Positions 22,172 to 30,511 of a stretch of 33,908 nucleotides of DNA are shown one piece after another. Both the position numbers and the translations under genes were made by a program. Below the pieces are notes generated by a model. The model saw only the letters and a program-made list of their open reading frames with translations, had not been told where the DNA came from and ran no database searches. The DNA lies in NCBI GenBank assembly GCA_019187665.1, contig JABARH010000015.1, positions 1 through 33,908 on the forward strand. Reading direction: 5' to 3'. Each line of letters starts with the position of its first letter. Positions within the stretch are counted from its first letter, which is position 1. Origin of the DNA: Anaerolineales bacterium (GTDB taxonomy: Bacteria > Chloroflexota > Anaerolineae > Anaerolineales > Villigracilaceae).

Positions 22172-23632
22172 ATGAACATTCGCCCCACCAAAGGCTTAAC
22201 CTTCGACGATGTACTGCTCGTTCCGCGCCGTTCGGCCATTGCCTCGCGCCAGGATGTGGAGGTAGCCACGCGGTTTACAGCCTCGATCCAATTGCAGACG
22301 CCCGTCCTAAGCGCCAACATGGACACGGTCACCGAATCGAGGATGGCCATCGCCATGGCGCGCGCCGGGGGCATTGGAATTTTGCACCGCTTTATGACCA
22401 TCGAACAACAGGCGCGCGAAGTGAAGACGGTCAAACGCGCCCAGGGCTTCATCATTGAACATCCCTACAATGTTAAAGCCGACACGACCGTGGAACGCGC
22501 CCGCGCCCTGATGGACCAATACAAGGTCGGCGCGTTGATGGTCATGGACGAGAACGGCAAACTGATCGGCCTCGTCTCGCAGCGCGACCTGATGCTGGCG
22601 CCCTCCACGCTGGGCAGCGTGCGCGAGGCCATGACGCCGCGCGCCAAACTCATCACCGCCGCGCCCGGCGTCAGCGTGGCGCAGGCGCGCGAACTGCTCT
22701 ACAAACACCGCATCGAAAAATTACCAGTACTCGACAGCCACGATAAACTGATCGGCCTGATCACCTCGCGCGACCTGATCAAACTGGATCAGTACCCGCG
22801 CATCACCACGGATGTAAAGGGCCGGCTGCGCGTCGGCGCGGCCATCGGCGTGACCAGCAACGAGGTGGAACGCGCCGCCGCGCTCCTCGAGGCCGGGGCA
22901 GACGCGCTCATCCTCGACATCGCCCACGGTCACGCGGATCATTGCATTGACATGATCCAGCGCCTGAAACGCGGCTTTCCCGAGGCACAGATCATCGCGG
23001 GCAACGTCGCCTCACGCGCGGGCGCGCGCGACCTGGCCGACGCCGGTGCGGATGCCGTCAAAGTGGGCATCGGGCCCGGCTCCATCTGCACCACGCGCAT
23101 CGTGACCGGCTTCGGCGTCCCGCAACTGACCGCCATCATGGACAGTCTCGCGGGCGTGCGCGAAGCCGGACGCGACATTCCCCTCATCGCCGATGGAGGC
23201 ATCCGCACGGCGGGCGACATGGTAAAAGCATTGGCGGCCGGCGCGGAATCTGTGATGATCGGAAGCCTGTTCGCCGGTTGCGAGGAGGCGCCGGGTTCGC
23301 CCGTGTTGCGCGACGGAAAAAAAGTGAAGGTGGTGCGCGGCATGGCCTCGCTGGGCGCGACGATGAATCGCCGCATCAGCGAAAGCGGCGCGGGCGAATC
23401 TGCCGAGGACCAGGAGGACTGGTCCAAGGTGGTGCCAGAGGGCGTGGAAGCGGTCGTGCCGTATCGCGGCAATGTCAGCGAGATACTCCATCAAATGGTC
23501 GGCGGGCTGCGTTCCGGCCTCAGTTACGGCGGCGCGCACAACATCCGCGAATTGCAGGAGAAGGCCGAGTTCATCGAGATCACACCGGCCGGAATCCGCG
23601 AGAGCGGCTCGCACGATGTGAATCGCACATAA
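22172..23632 (+). CDS. guaB: Inosine-5'-monophosphate dehydrogenase
   Basis: 486 residues; oxidises IMP to XMP, the committed step to GMP. The barrel starts [13 protein letters not shown] (9-21). Two CBS domains occupy ~93-205 (VSQRDL, ITSRDL). [18 protein letters not shown] holds catalytic Cys306. [17 protein letters not shown] and [11 protein letters not shown] complete the enzyme. GGAGTTGAC precedes the ATG. Probably co-transcribed with recJ. Confidence 0.97.
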   Translation: MNIRPTKGLTFDDVLLVPRRSAIASRQDVEVATRFTASIQLQTPVLSANMDTVTESRMAIAMARAGGIGILHRFMTIEQQAREVKTVKRAQGFIIEHPYNVKADTTVERARALMDQYKVGALMVMDENGKLIGLVSQRDLMLAPSTLGSVREAMTPRAKLITAAPGVSVAQARELLYKHRIEKLPVLDSHDKLIGLITSRDLIKLDQYPRITTDVKGRLRVGAAIGVTSNEVERAAALLEAGADALILDIAHGHADHCIDMIQRLKRGFPEAQIIAGNVASRAGARDLADAGADAVKVGIGPGSICTTRIVTGFGVPQLTAIMDSLAGVREAGRDIPLIADGGIRTAGDMVKALAAGAESVMIGSLFAGCEEAPGSPVLRDGKKVKVVRGMASLGATMNRRISESGAGESAEDQEDWSKVVPEGVEAVVPYRGNVSEILHQMVGGLRSGLSYGGAHNIRELQEKAEFIEITPAGIRESGSHDVNRT

Positions 23633-23662
23633 AAGGCCGGGCCGCACAACCAAACCGCCTCC

Positions 23663-24697
23663 ATGAAAAATTTCCCCGGCCAGACGTTTCATCTCGCCTG
23701 CTCCCGAACCTCCCCATTTCTGCGCGGGTTAACCGGCTTTCTCCTCACGTTTCTGATCGTAGTCTTCGCGCTGGAGGCTGGTGGGCGTTCGCCGTTGGGA
23801 AACCGCCTCCCCGCACCCAGCGTGCAGGGCGACAGCTTCCTCTTCGACGCCAAAGTCTACGCGCTCGAACAGCAGGCGCGCCGCAACGGACGCCTCGACT
23901 GCATCTTCATCGGCAGTTCCGTCACCAACTCCGACATTGACCCGCAGGCGCTCGAACAGGTCTACTTCGAGCAAACCGGCGAACCGATCCACTGTTTCAA
24001 CTTTGGTTACCCGGCCATGACCGTCGAGAACGCCGCCGTCTTCGCAGATTCGGTCATCGCCAAATTCTCGCCGCGCCTGATCGTTTACACCTTCATCCCG
24101 CGCGACGTGATCTTCTCGGATCTCAACGTGGACTTTTTGCAGCAGTCCGCCTGGCTCCAGACTCACCCCCGCGACCTGCACGACTGGCTGATTCAAAATT
24201 CATACGCCTATCGCTACTACCAGACCTGGCGCTACCTGTTGCTCCCTCCCAATCGCGAAAAACGCGTGACCGAACTAACTCACCTAACCGACAAAGGCTT
24301 TCAGCCCACCTACGACATCCGCGACCCATATCCGCAGACCATTAATTTCACTGTGGATCTGCTCGCACAAACCGCCGCCACTGACTACACCCGTCGCCAT
24401 CTCAAACAACTTCTCGCCCGCCAAGACGACACCGTCCACATCCTGCTGGTCGAGGCGCCCATCTACCGCGAAGCGGCCGACGCCGCGCTCTGGCAGGCCT
24501 ACGAAAACGAATACATTCCGCTGATCGAGGAACTGGCGCACGCCAACAACACCGCCTTCATTCGCACCGCCAAAATTTCCAGCGCCATCCCGCGCCCGCA
24601 CTGGTACGACCACCTGCACTTAAACTTCGACGGCGCACTCACCTTCAGCCGCTGGCTGGGAGGCGTCCTCGCCAGCCGGCGCGGCCTGCCACAATAA
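23663..24697 (+). CDS. Membrane-anchored SGNH-fold acyltransferase/esterase-like protein
   Basis: 344 residues. One transmembrane segment lies near residues 20-38 and the rest is extracytoplasmic. SGNH elements: nucleophile loop FIGSSVTNS (Ser85/Ser86), FNFGYPAMT as the oxyanion-hole Asn/Gly block, and YDHLHLNFDG with Asp316-x-x-His319. It stands four bases ahead of an MBOAT gene, the pairing seen in DltD/DltB, AlgX-AlgJ/AlgI and PatB/PatA, where the MBOAT passes an acyl group across the membrane and the SGNH protein transfers it to a polymer. The acceptor (wall or capsule polysaccharide) is unknown. Confidence 0.72.
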   Translation: MKNFPGQTFHLACSRTSPFLRGLTGFLLTFLIVVFALEAGGRSPLGNRLPAPSVQGDSFLFDAKVYALEQQARRNGRLDCIFIGSSVTNSDIDPQALEQVYFEQTGEPIHCFNFGYPAMTVENAAVFADSVIAKFSPRLIVYTFIPRDVIFSDLNVDFLQQSAWLQTHPRDLHDWLIQNSYAYRYYQTWRYLLLPPNREKRVTELTHLTDKGFQPTYDIRDPYPQTINFTVDLLAQTAATDYTRRHLKQLLARQDDTVHILLVEAPIYREAADAALWQAYENEYIPLIEELAHANNTAFIRTAKISSAIPRPHWYDHLHLNFDGALTFSRWLGGVLASRRGLPQ

Positions 24698-24700
24698 ACC

Positions 24701-26089
24701 ATGCAGATCGTCTCGCCGCAATTCGCGCTCTTCGCCGCCGCTGTGCTGGCCGGGTATGCCCTGCTGAATCGCAAACTCCAAAACGCGTGGCTATTGCTGG
24801 CTTCGTACTTTTTCTATGTTGCCATCCGCTGGGAATACGCGCTCGTTCTAGGCGCACTGTCCATCTTCAATTATCTCATCGGCCGCCGCGCCGCCGCGCG
24901 CGGCTGGCTCTGCGCCGGACTGACGCTCAACATCGCCAGTTTCGCCGCGCTCAAATTATTCGCCGGTCCCTACGGCCCGCGCCTGCTCGACCTCGACGGA
25001 CCCTCCAACCTGCTTGCCCTGCTTCTGCCGGTCGGGTTTTCATTCTATATCCTGCAAGCCATCTCCTATCTGCTCGATATCCATCGCGGACAAACTCAAC
25101 CCGCACAGACGTTGACTGACTTCGCGCTCTACCTGGCCTATTTTCCGAAACTCCTCGCGGGGCCGATCGAACGCCCGTCCCGCTTCCTCGCGCAACTCAC
25201 AGCGGATCGGCGCGTGGACAGCCACGCGGCCGCCCGGGGCGCCGGCTTGATCCTCGTCGGTATGATTCGCAAGATTGTCGTCGCCGACCGCATCCACGCG
25301 CTCATTCCCCCAACTATTTTCTCCGACCCGGCGGCATTCACCTCCCTCGAAAAGATCGTCTGGTTCCTGGTCTTCACCTTCGGCCTGTACAATGACTTTC
25401 AAGGATACAGCACGATCGCGCGCGGCCTGAGCGGGCTATTTGGCATCGAACTGGAATTAAATTTCCGTCAGCCGTTCTTTGCAAGCTCCTTTAGCGATTT
25501 CTGGACGCGCTGGCATATCAGCCTTTCGTTCTGGCTGCGCGATTACATTTTCTTTCCCCTGCGCCGCTGGTTCCTGCAAAACCGCTGGCCCGCGTGGATC
25601 GCCACCCTGCTGCCGCCGCTGGTCACCATGCTGGCAAGCGGCTACTGGCACGGCGCATACTTGACGATGATCTTTTGGGGTTTCCTGCACGGACTCTACC
25701 TGCTTGGCGAGCAATACCTGGGTTTTCCGCGCACACACGACACGCGCAAATTACGCGGCGCGCTCCTCACGTTCTTTGTTTTTATCCTGACCAGCCTGGC
25801 GTGGATTCCCTTCGCCGCCTCCAGCTTGCGCGCCACCTTCACCTACTTTGCCGGGTTGTTTGCCTTCACCAGCGGGAGCGGCGCCGCGCTTCCCTGGCTC
25901 GACCTGCTTCCCGCCTTTGCGCTTTCGCTCTGGCTCGACTGGCAGGAAGCCCGACACAACTCCGACGCGTTCTTTCTGCAATGGACACCCTACGCGCAGG
26001 CCTGGGGCTTCGCGTGCGTCCTCTGGTTGTTGATCCTCTTCCTCGGCCCGCAGGCGGAGCTGGTCACGTTCGTCTATCAGGGTTTCTAG
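24701..26089 (+). CDS. MBOAT-family membrane O-acyltransferase
   Basis: 462 residues with about 10-12 hydrophobic segments. Family signatures: PVGFSFYILQAISYLLDIHRG (110-130), YFPKLLAGPIERP (147-159), DFWTRWHISLSFWLRDYIFFPLRR (266-289), and SGYWHGAYLTMIFWGFLHGLY with invariant His317. It closely resembles AlgI/DltB proteins. With the SGNH gene just upstream it probably forms an O-acylation machine for an extracellular polymer. Ends five bases from the convergent lipoprotein gene. Confidence 0.92.
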   Translation: MQIVSPQFALFAAAVLAGYALLNRKLQNAWLLLASYFFYVAIRWEYALVLGALSIFNYLIGRRAAARGWLCAGLTLNIASFAALKLFAGPYGPRLLDLDGPSNLLALLLPVGFSFYILQAISYLLDIHRGQTQPAQTLTDFALYLAYFPKLLAGPIERPSRFLAQLTADRRVDSHAAARGAGLILVGMIRKIVVADRIHALIPPTIFSDPAAFTSLEKIVWFLVFTFGLYNDFQGYSTIARGLSGLFGIELELNFRQPFFASSFSDFWTRWHISLSFWLRDYIFFPLRRWFLQNRWPAWIATLLPPLVTMLASGYWHGAYLTMIFWGFLHGLYLLGEQYLGFPRTHDTRKLRGALLTFFVFILTSLAWIPFAASSLRATFTYFAGLFAFTSGSGAALPWLDLLPAFALSLWLDWQEARHNSDAFFLQWTPYAQAWGFACVLWLLILFLGPQAELVTFVYQGF

Positions 26090-26094
26090 ACTTT

Positions 26095-27108
26095 CTACGG
26101 CCCCCAGCGCGGCTGGTAATCGCAATACGCATTATCGGTCAGGCGGCGCAGGTCCGATCCATCCACGCGGATGATATAAATTTCACAGCCCAGGTCGTCG
26201 CCGTAATGATCGAAGTACGCGGTGAATGCCACCCATTTTCCATCCGGCGAAAACGACGGGCCCTGGCTGTTCCCTGCGGCGGGTGTGAGTTGGCGCGCAT
26301 CTGTAAAATCGGGGCGGAAGATGAATATCTCGCGTTTCCAGGCGGGACCGTTGTACGTGACCATCCATTCGCCATCCGGCGACCAGTCTGAGCGTCCGCG
26401 CAACGCGTCGAAGTCGGTGACGCGTTGGACGCCGGAGCCATCCGTGTTCATCACATACAGTTGAATCGAACCGCTTGAGTCGGAAGCAAATAAAACCTGC
26501 GTACCATCCGGCGACCAGGACGGATCCCAGCCGCGGTTGTTGATCTTCTTCGGGCTGGCTCCGTCGCGTTCCATGACCCAGATCTGTTCGCCGTCGTCTC
26601 TTGTCCCCAGCCCAAAGACGATTCTCGCGCCATCCGGCGAAACTTCCGGCGCTTTTAGCACGCCGAGGGAATCGGTCAATTGCCGGGCGGCGCCCGTCGC
26701 CAGATTCATTTCGTAAATTTCATAAACATAATCCCTGACGTAGGCGCTGTACAGCGCGCTTGCGCCATCCGGCGACAGGGACGGATACCAGTGTTTGACC
26801 GCGTCGTAGGTCAGTTGTCGGAATCCAGTTCCATTCGAGTTGATGATGCAGATGTGATTCCCGGCGTTGCCCACCTGGCAGGTGAAGATAATCTTGCCGG
26901 TCGGTTCGTTGGAAGAGGGAAAGGTTGGCGAGGGCGCGGCCGCTGAAGGAGTTGCGTGGGAAGCGGTTGACGGAGAGGCAGAGGAGGCCGGGGCGGCAGA
27001 TGCCTCCACTTGCAAAGTCGCGATCGTCAGCGGCAAGTCGGGCGTCGCGCCGAGGTTGCAGGCCAGAGTCAAGATGAGGACGAGAAAAAGAAAAAAATAT
27101 TTTTTCAT
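26095..27108 (-). CDS. TolB-like beta-propeller lipoprotein
   Basis: 337 residues. Signal peptide with lipobox LTLAC (Cys17), then an Ala/Ser/Pro-rich spacer to ~75. Five PD40/WD40-like repeats each carry SPDG (LSPDGASALYS, VSPDGARIVFG, WSPDGTQVLFA, WSPDGEWMVTY, FSPDGKWVAFT). This is a surface-exposed beta-propeller resembling the TolB C-terminal domain, without the TolB N-terminal domain. The role is unknown; binding of a ligand or polymer is plausible. The start at 27108 is chosen for the signal peptide; GGGA lies upstream. Confidence 0.85.
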   Translation of the reverse strand: MKKYFFLFLVLILTLACNLGATPDLPLTIATLQVEASAAPASSASPSTASHATPSAAAPSPTFPSSNEPTGKIIFTCQVGNAGNHICIINSNGTGFRQLTYDAVKHWYPSLSPDGASALYSAYVRDYVYEIYEMNLATGAARQLTDSLGVLKAPEVSPDGARIVFGLGTRDDGEQIWVMERDGASPKKINNRGWDPSWSPDGTQVLFASDSSGSIQLYVMNTDGSGVQRVTDFDALRGRSDWSPDGEWMVTYNGPAWKREIFIFRPDFTDARQLTPAAGNSQGPSFSPDGKWVAFTAYFDHYGDDLGCEIYIIRVDGSDLRRLTDNAYCDYQPRWGP

Positions 27109-27235
27109 GTCGTCCCAATATCCCTCGGAAGGGCAGTTGTTGCGCCGATTTGCAGGCAAGCGAACGTCCCGGCATATAAAGTTATAGCGCAAGATTCTCT
27201 ACCGCACATGAGAAGATTTTTACCGCAAAGCCCGC

Positions 27236-27357
27236 TAGAGAGTGTTTTTAAATTCTCATTTTGGACACGGATCGCGCGGATTTCACGGAAAAATCCGTGC
27301 GATCCGTGAAATCCGTGTCCGAAAAGAATGAAAACATGATTTAAGAAACACTCTCTA
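27236..27357. repeat. Long imperfect palindrome, ~122 bp, probably a MITE
   Basis: Outer arms TAGAGAGTGTTTTT-AAAT (27236-27254) and ATTTAAGAAACACTCTCTA (27339-27357) are inverted repeats. Inside, GGACACGGAT...TTCACGG faces CCGTGAAATCCGTGTCC. There is no coding potential. It fills most of the gap between the lipoprotein gene and rnpB. Confidence 0.75.
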
Positions 27358-27414
27358 AGGCCGCCAAGTTAAAAGGGGTTTCTTTGCGTTCTTAGCGTTG
27401 CAGATGTACGGTAA

Positions 27415-27447
27415 AGAGCAGCGCAAGATAGCATCTTGCGCTACTCT
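27415..27447. terminator. Terminator/REP-like palindrome downstream of rnpB
   Basis: AGCGCAAGAT (27420-27429), AGC, ATCTTGCGCT (27433-27442), extended by AGAG/CTCT. It lies five bases beyond the rnpB 3' end. The T-run is better on plus (CTCTTTTTG) than on minus (CTCTTTACC). Confidence 0.55.
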
Positions 27448-27451
27448 TTTT

Positions 27452-27950
27452 GCCTCGGCCGGTCTATAAGCCGCATTCTGTCCGGCGGGGGTGGCAGGTT
27501 TACACCCCAAGGGGTTTCGTCCCTGCGCCCTGCCTGGGCGATCATCTCTCTAGGCGACGCGTCACCACATCGCTCAAGCGGCCTACCCGGAACTGGCCTG
27601 CTCACGAAAGAGCGGCACATGAGGAGACGAGCCGCCTCCTCCCGTCCGCAGACGGTGTCGTTCCTGCTTGGCCTTGCTCCTGGCGGGGGTTACCTGGCCG
27701 TCCGCATTACTGCGGACGCCGGTGGTCTCTTACACCACCTTTTCACCGTGACCACCTCACCCCCGGCCTCTTTCCCAAAAGGAGAGAGACGCAGAGAGAG
27801 GGGCTGTTTGTTTCTGTGGCCCTCTTCCGGTAGGTTGACTCCAAACGAAGTCTTCCCGCCCCGGGTGCTACCCGACGCCATACTCTGTGGAGTGCGGACT
27901 TTCCTCGATCCCGCAAACGCAGGACCGCGATCGCCCAACCAGCCTGAGGC
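27452..27950 (-). ncRNA. rnpB: RNase P RNA (bacterial type A)
   Basis: About 499 nt; the catalytic RNA that trims the 5' leader of pre-tRNAs. The universal GAGGAAAGTCCGCACTCC is at 27889-27906 and ACAGAATGCGGCTTATAGACC near the 3' end at 27461-27481. The termini pair as helix P1: GCCTC and GGCTGG at the 5' end (27939-27950) with CCGGCC and GAGGC at the 3' end (27452-27462). It has its own consensus promoter. It is longer than the usual 350-450 nt; the excess lies in a C/T-rich stretch near 27770-27830. Protein frames across it are spurious. Confidence 0.95.
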
Positions 27951-27956
27951 GGTTTC

Positions 27957-27985
27957 ATCATACCCGCTTGAAGGAGGAACGTCAA
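27957..27985 (-). promoter_or_regulatory. Promoter of rnpB
   Basis: TTGACG (27980-27985), 17-base spacer, TATGAT (27957-27962); start at about 27950, which matches the P1 helix end. A MITE lies 20 bases upstream of the -35, the same distance as at the csp promoter. Confidence 0.88.
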
Positions 27986-28004
27986 CCGGAACCGGGATTA
28001 GCGG

Positions 28005-28156
28005 TATGGCTTTCTCAAAGTCGGAAGAGCCTCAACGCGAATGTCGCGAATTAGCGAATGGAACGAATAAAACCAAGAAAATTTGCGAAATTCGCCCATT
28101 CGCGTTATTCGCGTTCCAAAACAGATAATCTGTCAAGCGACTTTGAGAAGACCATA
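28005..28156. mobile_element. 152-bp MITE, copy B
   Basis: Left end TATGGCTTTCTCAAAGTCG and right end CGACTTTGAGAAGACCATA are inverted repeats matching at 17 of 19 positions. The interior matches copy A at 20191-20342. Non-coding. Confidence 0.85.
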
Positions 28157-28300
28157 GGATTAGCGGAGGGCTGTCTCAACGCAAATGCCGCGAATTCACG
28201 AATGGCGCGAAACGACCCGGGAAAATTCTCGAAATTCGCCCATTCGCGTTATTTGTGTTACAAGCTGGCTAATCGGTCGCGCGCCTGTGGGGAGAAGATA
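28157..28300. repeat. Degenerate third copy of the 152-bp MITE
   Basis: Directly abuts copy B. It keeps GGATTAGCGG at its start, then CTCAACGCAAATG, GAATGG, CGAAATTCGCCCATTCGCGTTAT and GGGAGAAGATAGGATT. It has lost most of the left terminal repeat. The rest of 28301-28421 shows nothing beyond the ribosome binding site of the next gene. Confidence 0.7.
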
Positions 28301-28421
28301 GGATTGCCGGGCATGTTGAGACAGGGCGGCAATTTGAAAGTTGTTTACGTCCATCGAAGGTATTACGGAATTTTTCAAGTAAAATAAGAGGGCTTTCCAT
28401 TTTCGAACTCGAGGAGTCCAC

Positions 28422-29552
28422 GTGAGCAAGTGGCCTGGCAAATACATCATCGGATTAACCGGCAACATCGCCACCGGCAAAAGCGTTGTGCGGCGCATGT
28501 TGGAGCATCTCGGCGCGTATACGATTGACGCAGACGCATTGTCGCATCGCGCCATCGCGAAGGGCGCGCCCGGATACCAGCCCGTGATTGACCTGTTTGG
28601 CAAGTGGCTGCTGGGCAAGGACGGCGAGATTGATCGCGCCAAACTTGCCAGTCTCGTCTTCCGCGACGGACAGGCGCTGGCACAGCTGGAAGATGCCATC
28701 CATCCCCTGGTGGCGCAGGCGGTGGAGCACCTCGTAAATCGGGCCACCCAGCGCGTGGTCGTGATCGAGGCGATCAAGTTGATGGAAAGCAGTCTCAAGA
28801 CTTCGTGCGATTCGATCTGGACCGCATACGCCCCGGAGGAAGTCCAGATCGAACGATTGATCCGTAAACGCTCGATGAGCCGCGAACAGGCGCTGGAACG
28901 GATCCACGCGCAAAGCCCGCAAAGCGAAAAGGTGGCCGCGGCCAATGTGGTCATTCGCAACACCGGCTCCTACGATGAACTGTGGCGGCAGGTGACGCAG
29001 GCCTGGAAGCAGGTCTCGCCGATCACCGACACCCTGCCGCTCATCCGCAAGGAACCGGTTGGCGACATCCTCGTTCAGCGCGGGCGGCCGCGCGATTCGC
29101 AATCCATTGCGGAATTGATCACGCGCCTGAGTCATGGCAAACGCAAGATGAACTCGGAGGATGTGATGGAAGCCTTCGGTGAGCGCGCGTATTTGCTCGT
29201 GCTGGCAGGTGGAAAGCTGGTGGGGCTGGCGGGCTGGCAGGTGGAAAACCTGGTCTCGCGCACCACCGACCTGTACATTGAGTCCGGCGCGAATGTCGCG
29301 GCGATTTTAGAATCGCTGATCCATGAAGTGGAACGCGCCTCGCACGACCTGCAATCGGAAGCCTCGCTGGTCTTTGTGTCGGCCGATCTCGCGGCGCAGG
29401 ACAACGTGTGGAAAAAACTGGCCTACGAAAAACGCGCGCCGCAATCGCTGGGCGTGCAAGCCTGGCAGGACGCCGCAATCGAATCGATGACGGCGGAAAG
29501 CGCGCTGTTCTTCAAGCAACTCCGCCAGGACCGCGTGCTGCGCCCGATCTAA
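28422..29552 (+). CDS. coaE: Dephospho-CoA kinase with an extra C-terminal domain
   Basis: 376 residues. The first ~200 are CoaE, the last step of CoA synthesis: P-loop GLTGNIATGKS (11-21), DADALSHRAI, and the LID region with IERLIRKRSMSREQALERIHAQ. Typical CoaE ends near residue 200; here ~170 residues follow with ERAYLLVLAGGKLVGLAGWQVENLVSRTTDLYIESG and HEVERAS, a beta-alpha layout reminiscent of a GNAT-like domain without a clear acetyl-CoA loop. Its role is unknown. The start is GTG, with GAGGAG upstream. First of four same-strand genes. Confidence 0.88.
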   Translation: MSKWPGKYIIGLTGNIATGKSVVRRMLEHLGAYTIDADALSHRAIAKGAPGYQPVIDLFGKWLLGKDGEIDRAKLASLVFRDGQALAQLEDAIHPLVAQAVEHLVNRATQRVVVIEAIKLMESSLKTSCDSIWTAYAPEEVQIERLIRKRSMSREQALERIHAQSPQSEKVAAANVVIRNTGSYDELWRQVTQAWKQVSPITDTLPLIRKEPVGDILVQRGRPRDSQSIAELITRLSHGKRKMNSEDVMEAFGERAYLLVLAGGKLVGLAGWQVENLVSRTTDLYIESGANVAAILESLIHEVERASHDLQSEASLVFVSADLAAQDNVWKKLAYEKRAPQSLGVQAWQDAAIESMTAESALFFKQLRQDRVLRPI

Positions 29553-29632
29553 AAGAATTACAAATTAGGAATTGGGGTGGGACGCGTCCGGGGATTCTCT
29601 AATTTGTGATTCCCAATTCCTGATTACCGACC
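29553..29632. repeat. Inverted repeat between coaE and cdaA
   Basis: AATTAGGAATTGGG (near 29564) is answered by CCCAATTCCTGATT (near 29613), with ACGCGTCC in the loop. The stem would hold the cdaA start just outside it. There is no T-run. Confidence 0.5.
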
Positions 29633-30511
29633 GTGAGCGATTTTCTAAGCAATCTCCTCTTTGTATTCCAACGCCTCAACTGGCTGAGCGCGCTCGACAT
29701 CTCGTTGGTGGCGGGCATTTTCTTTGCCCTGCTTTACAGCCTGCGCGATACACAAGCCATGGCCTTGTTGCGCGGGGTGATCTTTCTCTTCATTCTGCTG
29801 GCGCTGCTCACCAGTCTCATATCTCTGCCCGCGTTTTCATGGCTGATCAGCAACTCGCTCCCGGCGCTGTTGCTCTCCATTCCGGTCATCTTTGCGCCGG
29901 AGATCCGCCGCGCGCTCGAACGCATCGGACGCGCCGGGACGTTTATGCCAGGCGATAAACACATCGGCGCGCGCGAAACCGAGCAGACACTTCAGGCGGT
30001 GGTCAATGCTGCGGCGCGCCTCTCTGCCCGGCAACACGGCGCGCTGATTATCTTACAGAGACTTGACAGCCTCGATCCTCACGTGGAGGCCGGAGTACGG
30101 ATGAATGCAATGGTGACACCGGAACTGCTCCTGCAGATATTCTATCCCAACACGCCCCTGCACGACGGAGCGGCGGTCATCGCGGACGGGAAACTGGTTG
30201 CAGCCGCCTGTGTGATGCCGCTCTCCTCGAGCGGGATCCTGAACCGCTCGCCCGAACGGCAGATGGGACTCCGTCATCGCGCCGCGCTTGGCATCTCTGA
30301 AGCGACGGACGCGGTGGCGGTGGTTGTCTCCGAAGAGTCCGGTTCCATTTCCATCGCGCATGCCGGGCGGATGATTCGCCGCATTGATGTGGAACGTCTC
30401 GAAAATATCCTGGCCGCGTTCTATCAGCCGCTCACCTCGCCGCGACGCGGCGCGCTCGAGCGCTGGTTCCCCTTCTTCTTCAAGACGCGCGACAAGGAGG
30501 AACCCAAATGA
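29633..30511 (+). CDS. cdaA: Diadenylate cyclase CdaA
   Basis: 292 residues; makes c-di-AMP from two ATP at the membrane. Residues ~20-85 contain three transmembrane helices. The DAC domain follows, with PLHDGAAVIADGK (Asp178-Gly-Ala) and GLRHRAALG (214-216 Arg-His-Arg). GTG start at 29633, with no clear Shine-Dalgarno. It overlaps cdaR by four bases (ATGA), the standard cdaA-cdaR arrangement. glmM, the usual third gene, is absent and der follows instead. Confidence 0.95.
   Translation: MSDFLSNLLFVFQRLNWLSALDISLVAGIFFALLYSLRDTQAMALLRGVIFLFILLALLTSLISLPAFSWLISNSLPALLLSIPVIFAPEIRRALERIGRAGTFMPGDKHIGARETEQTLQAVVNAAARLSARQHGALIILQRLDSLDPHVEAGVRMNAMVTPELLLQIFYPNTPLHDGAAVIADGKLVAAACVMPLSSSGILNRSPERQMGLRHRAALGISEATDAVAVVVSEESGSISIAHAGRMIRRIDVERLENILAAFYQPLTSPRRGALERWFPFFFKTRDKEEPK

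Noticed and set aside
27436..28128. 230-residue plus-strand frame
   Set aside because: It runs antisense across rnpB and into a MITE; the RNA signatures explain the sequence.
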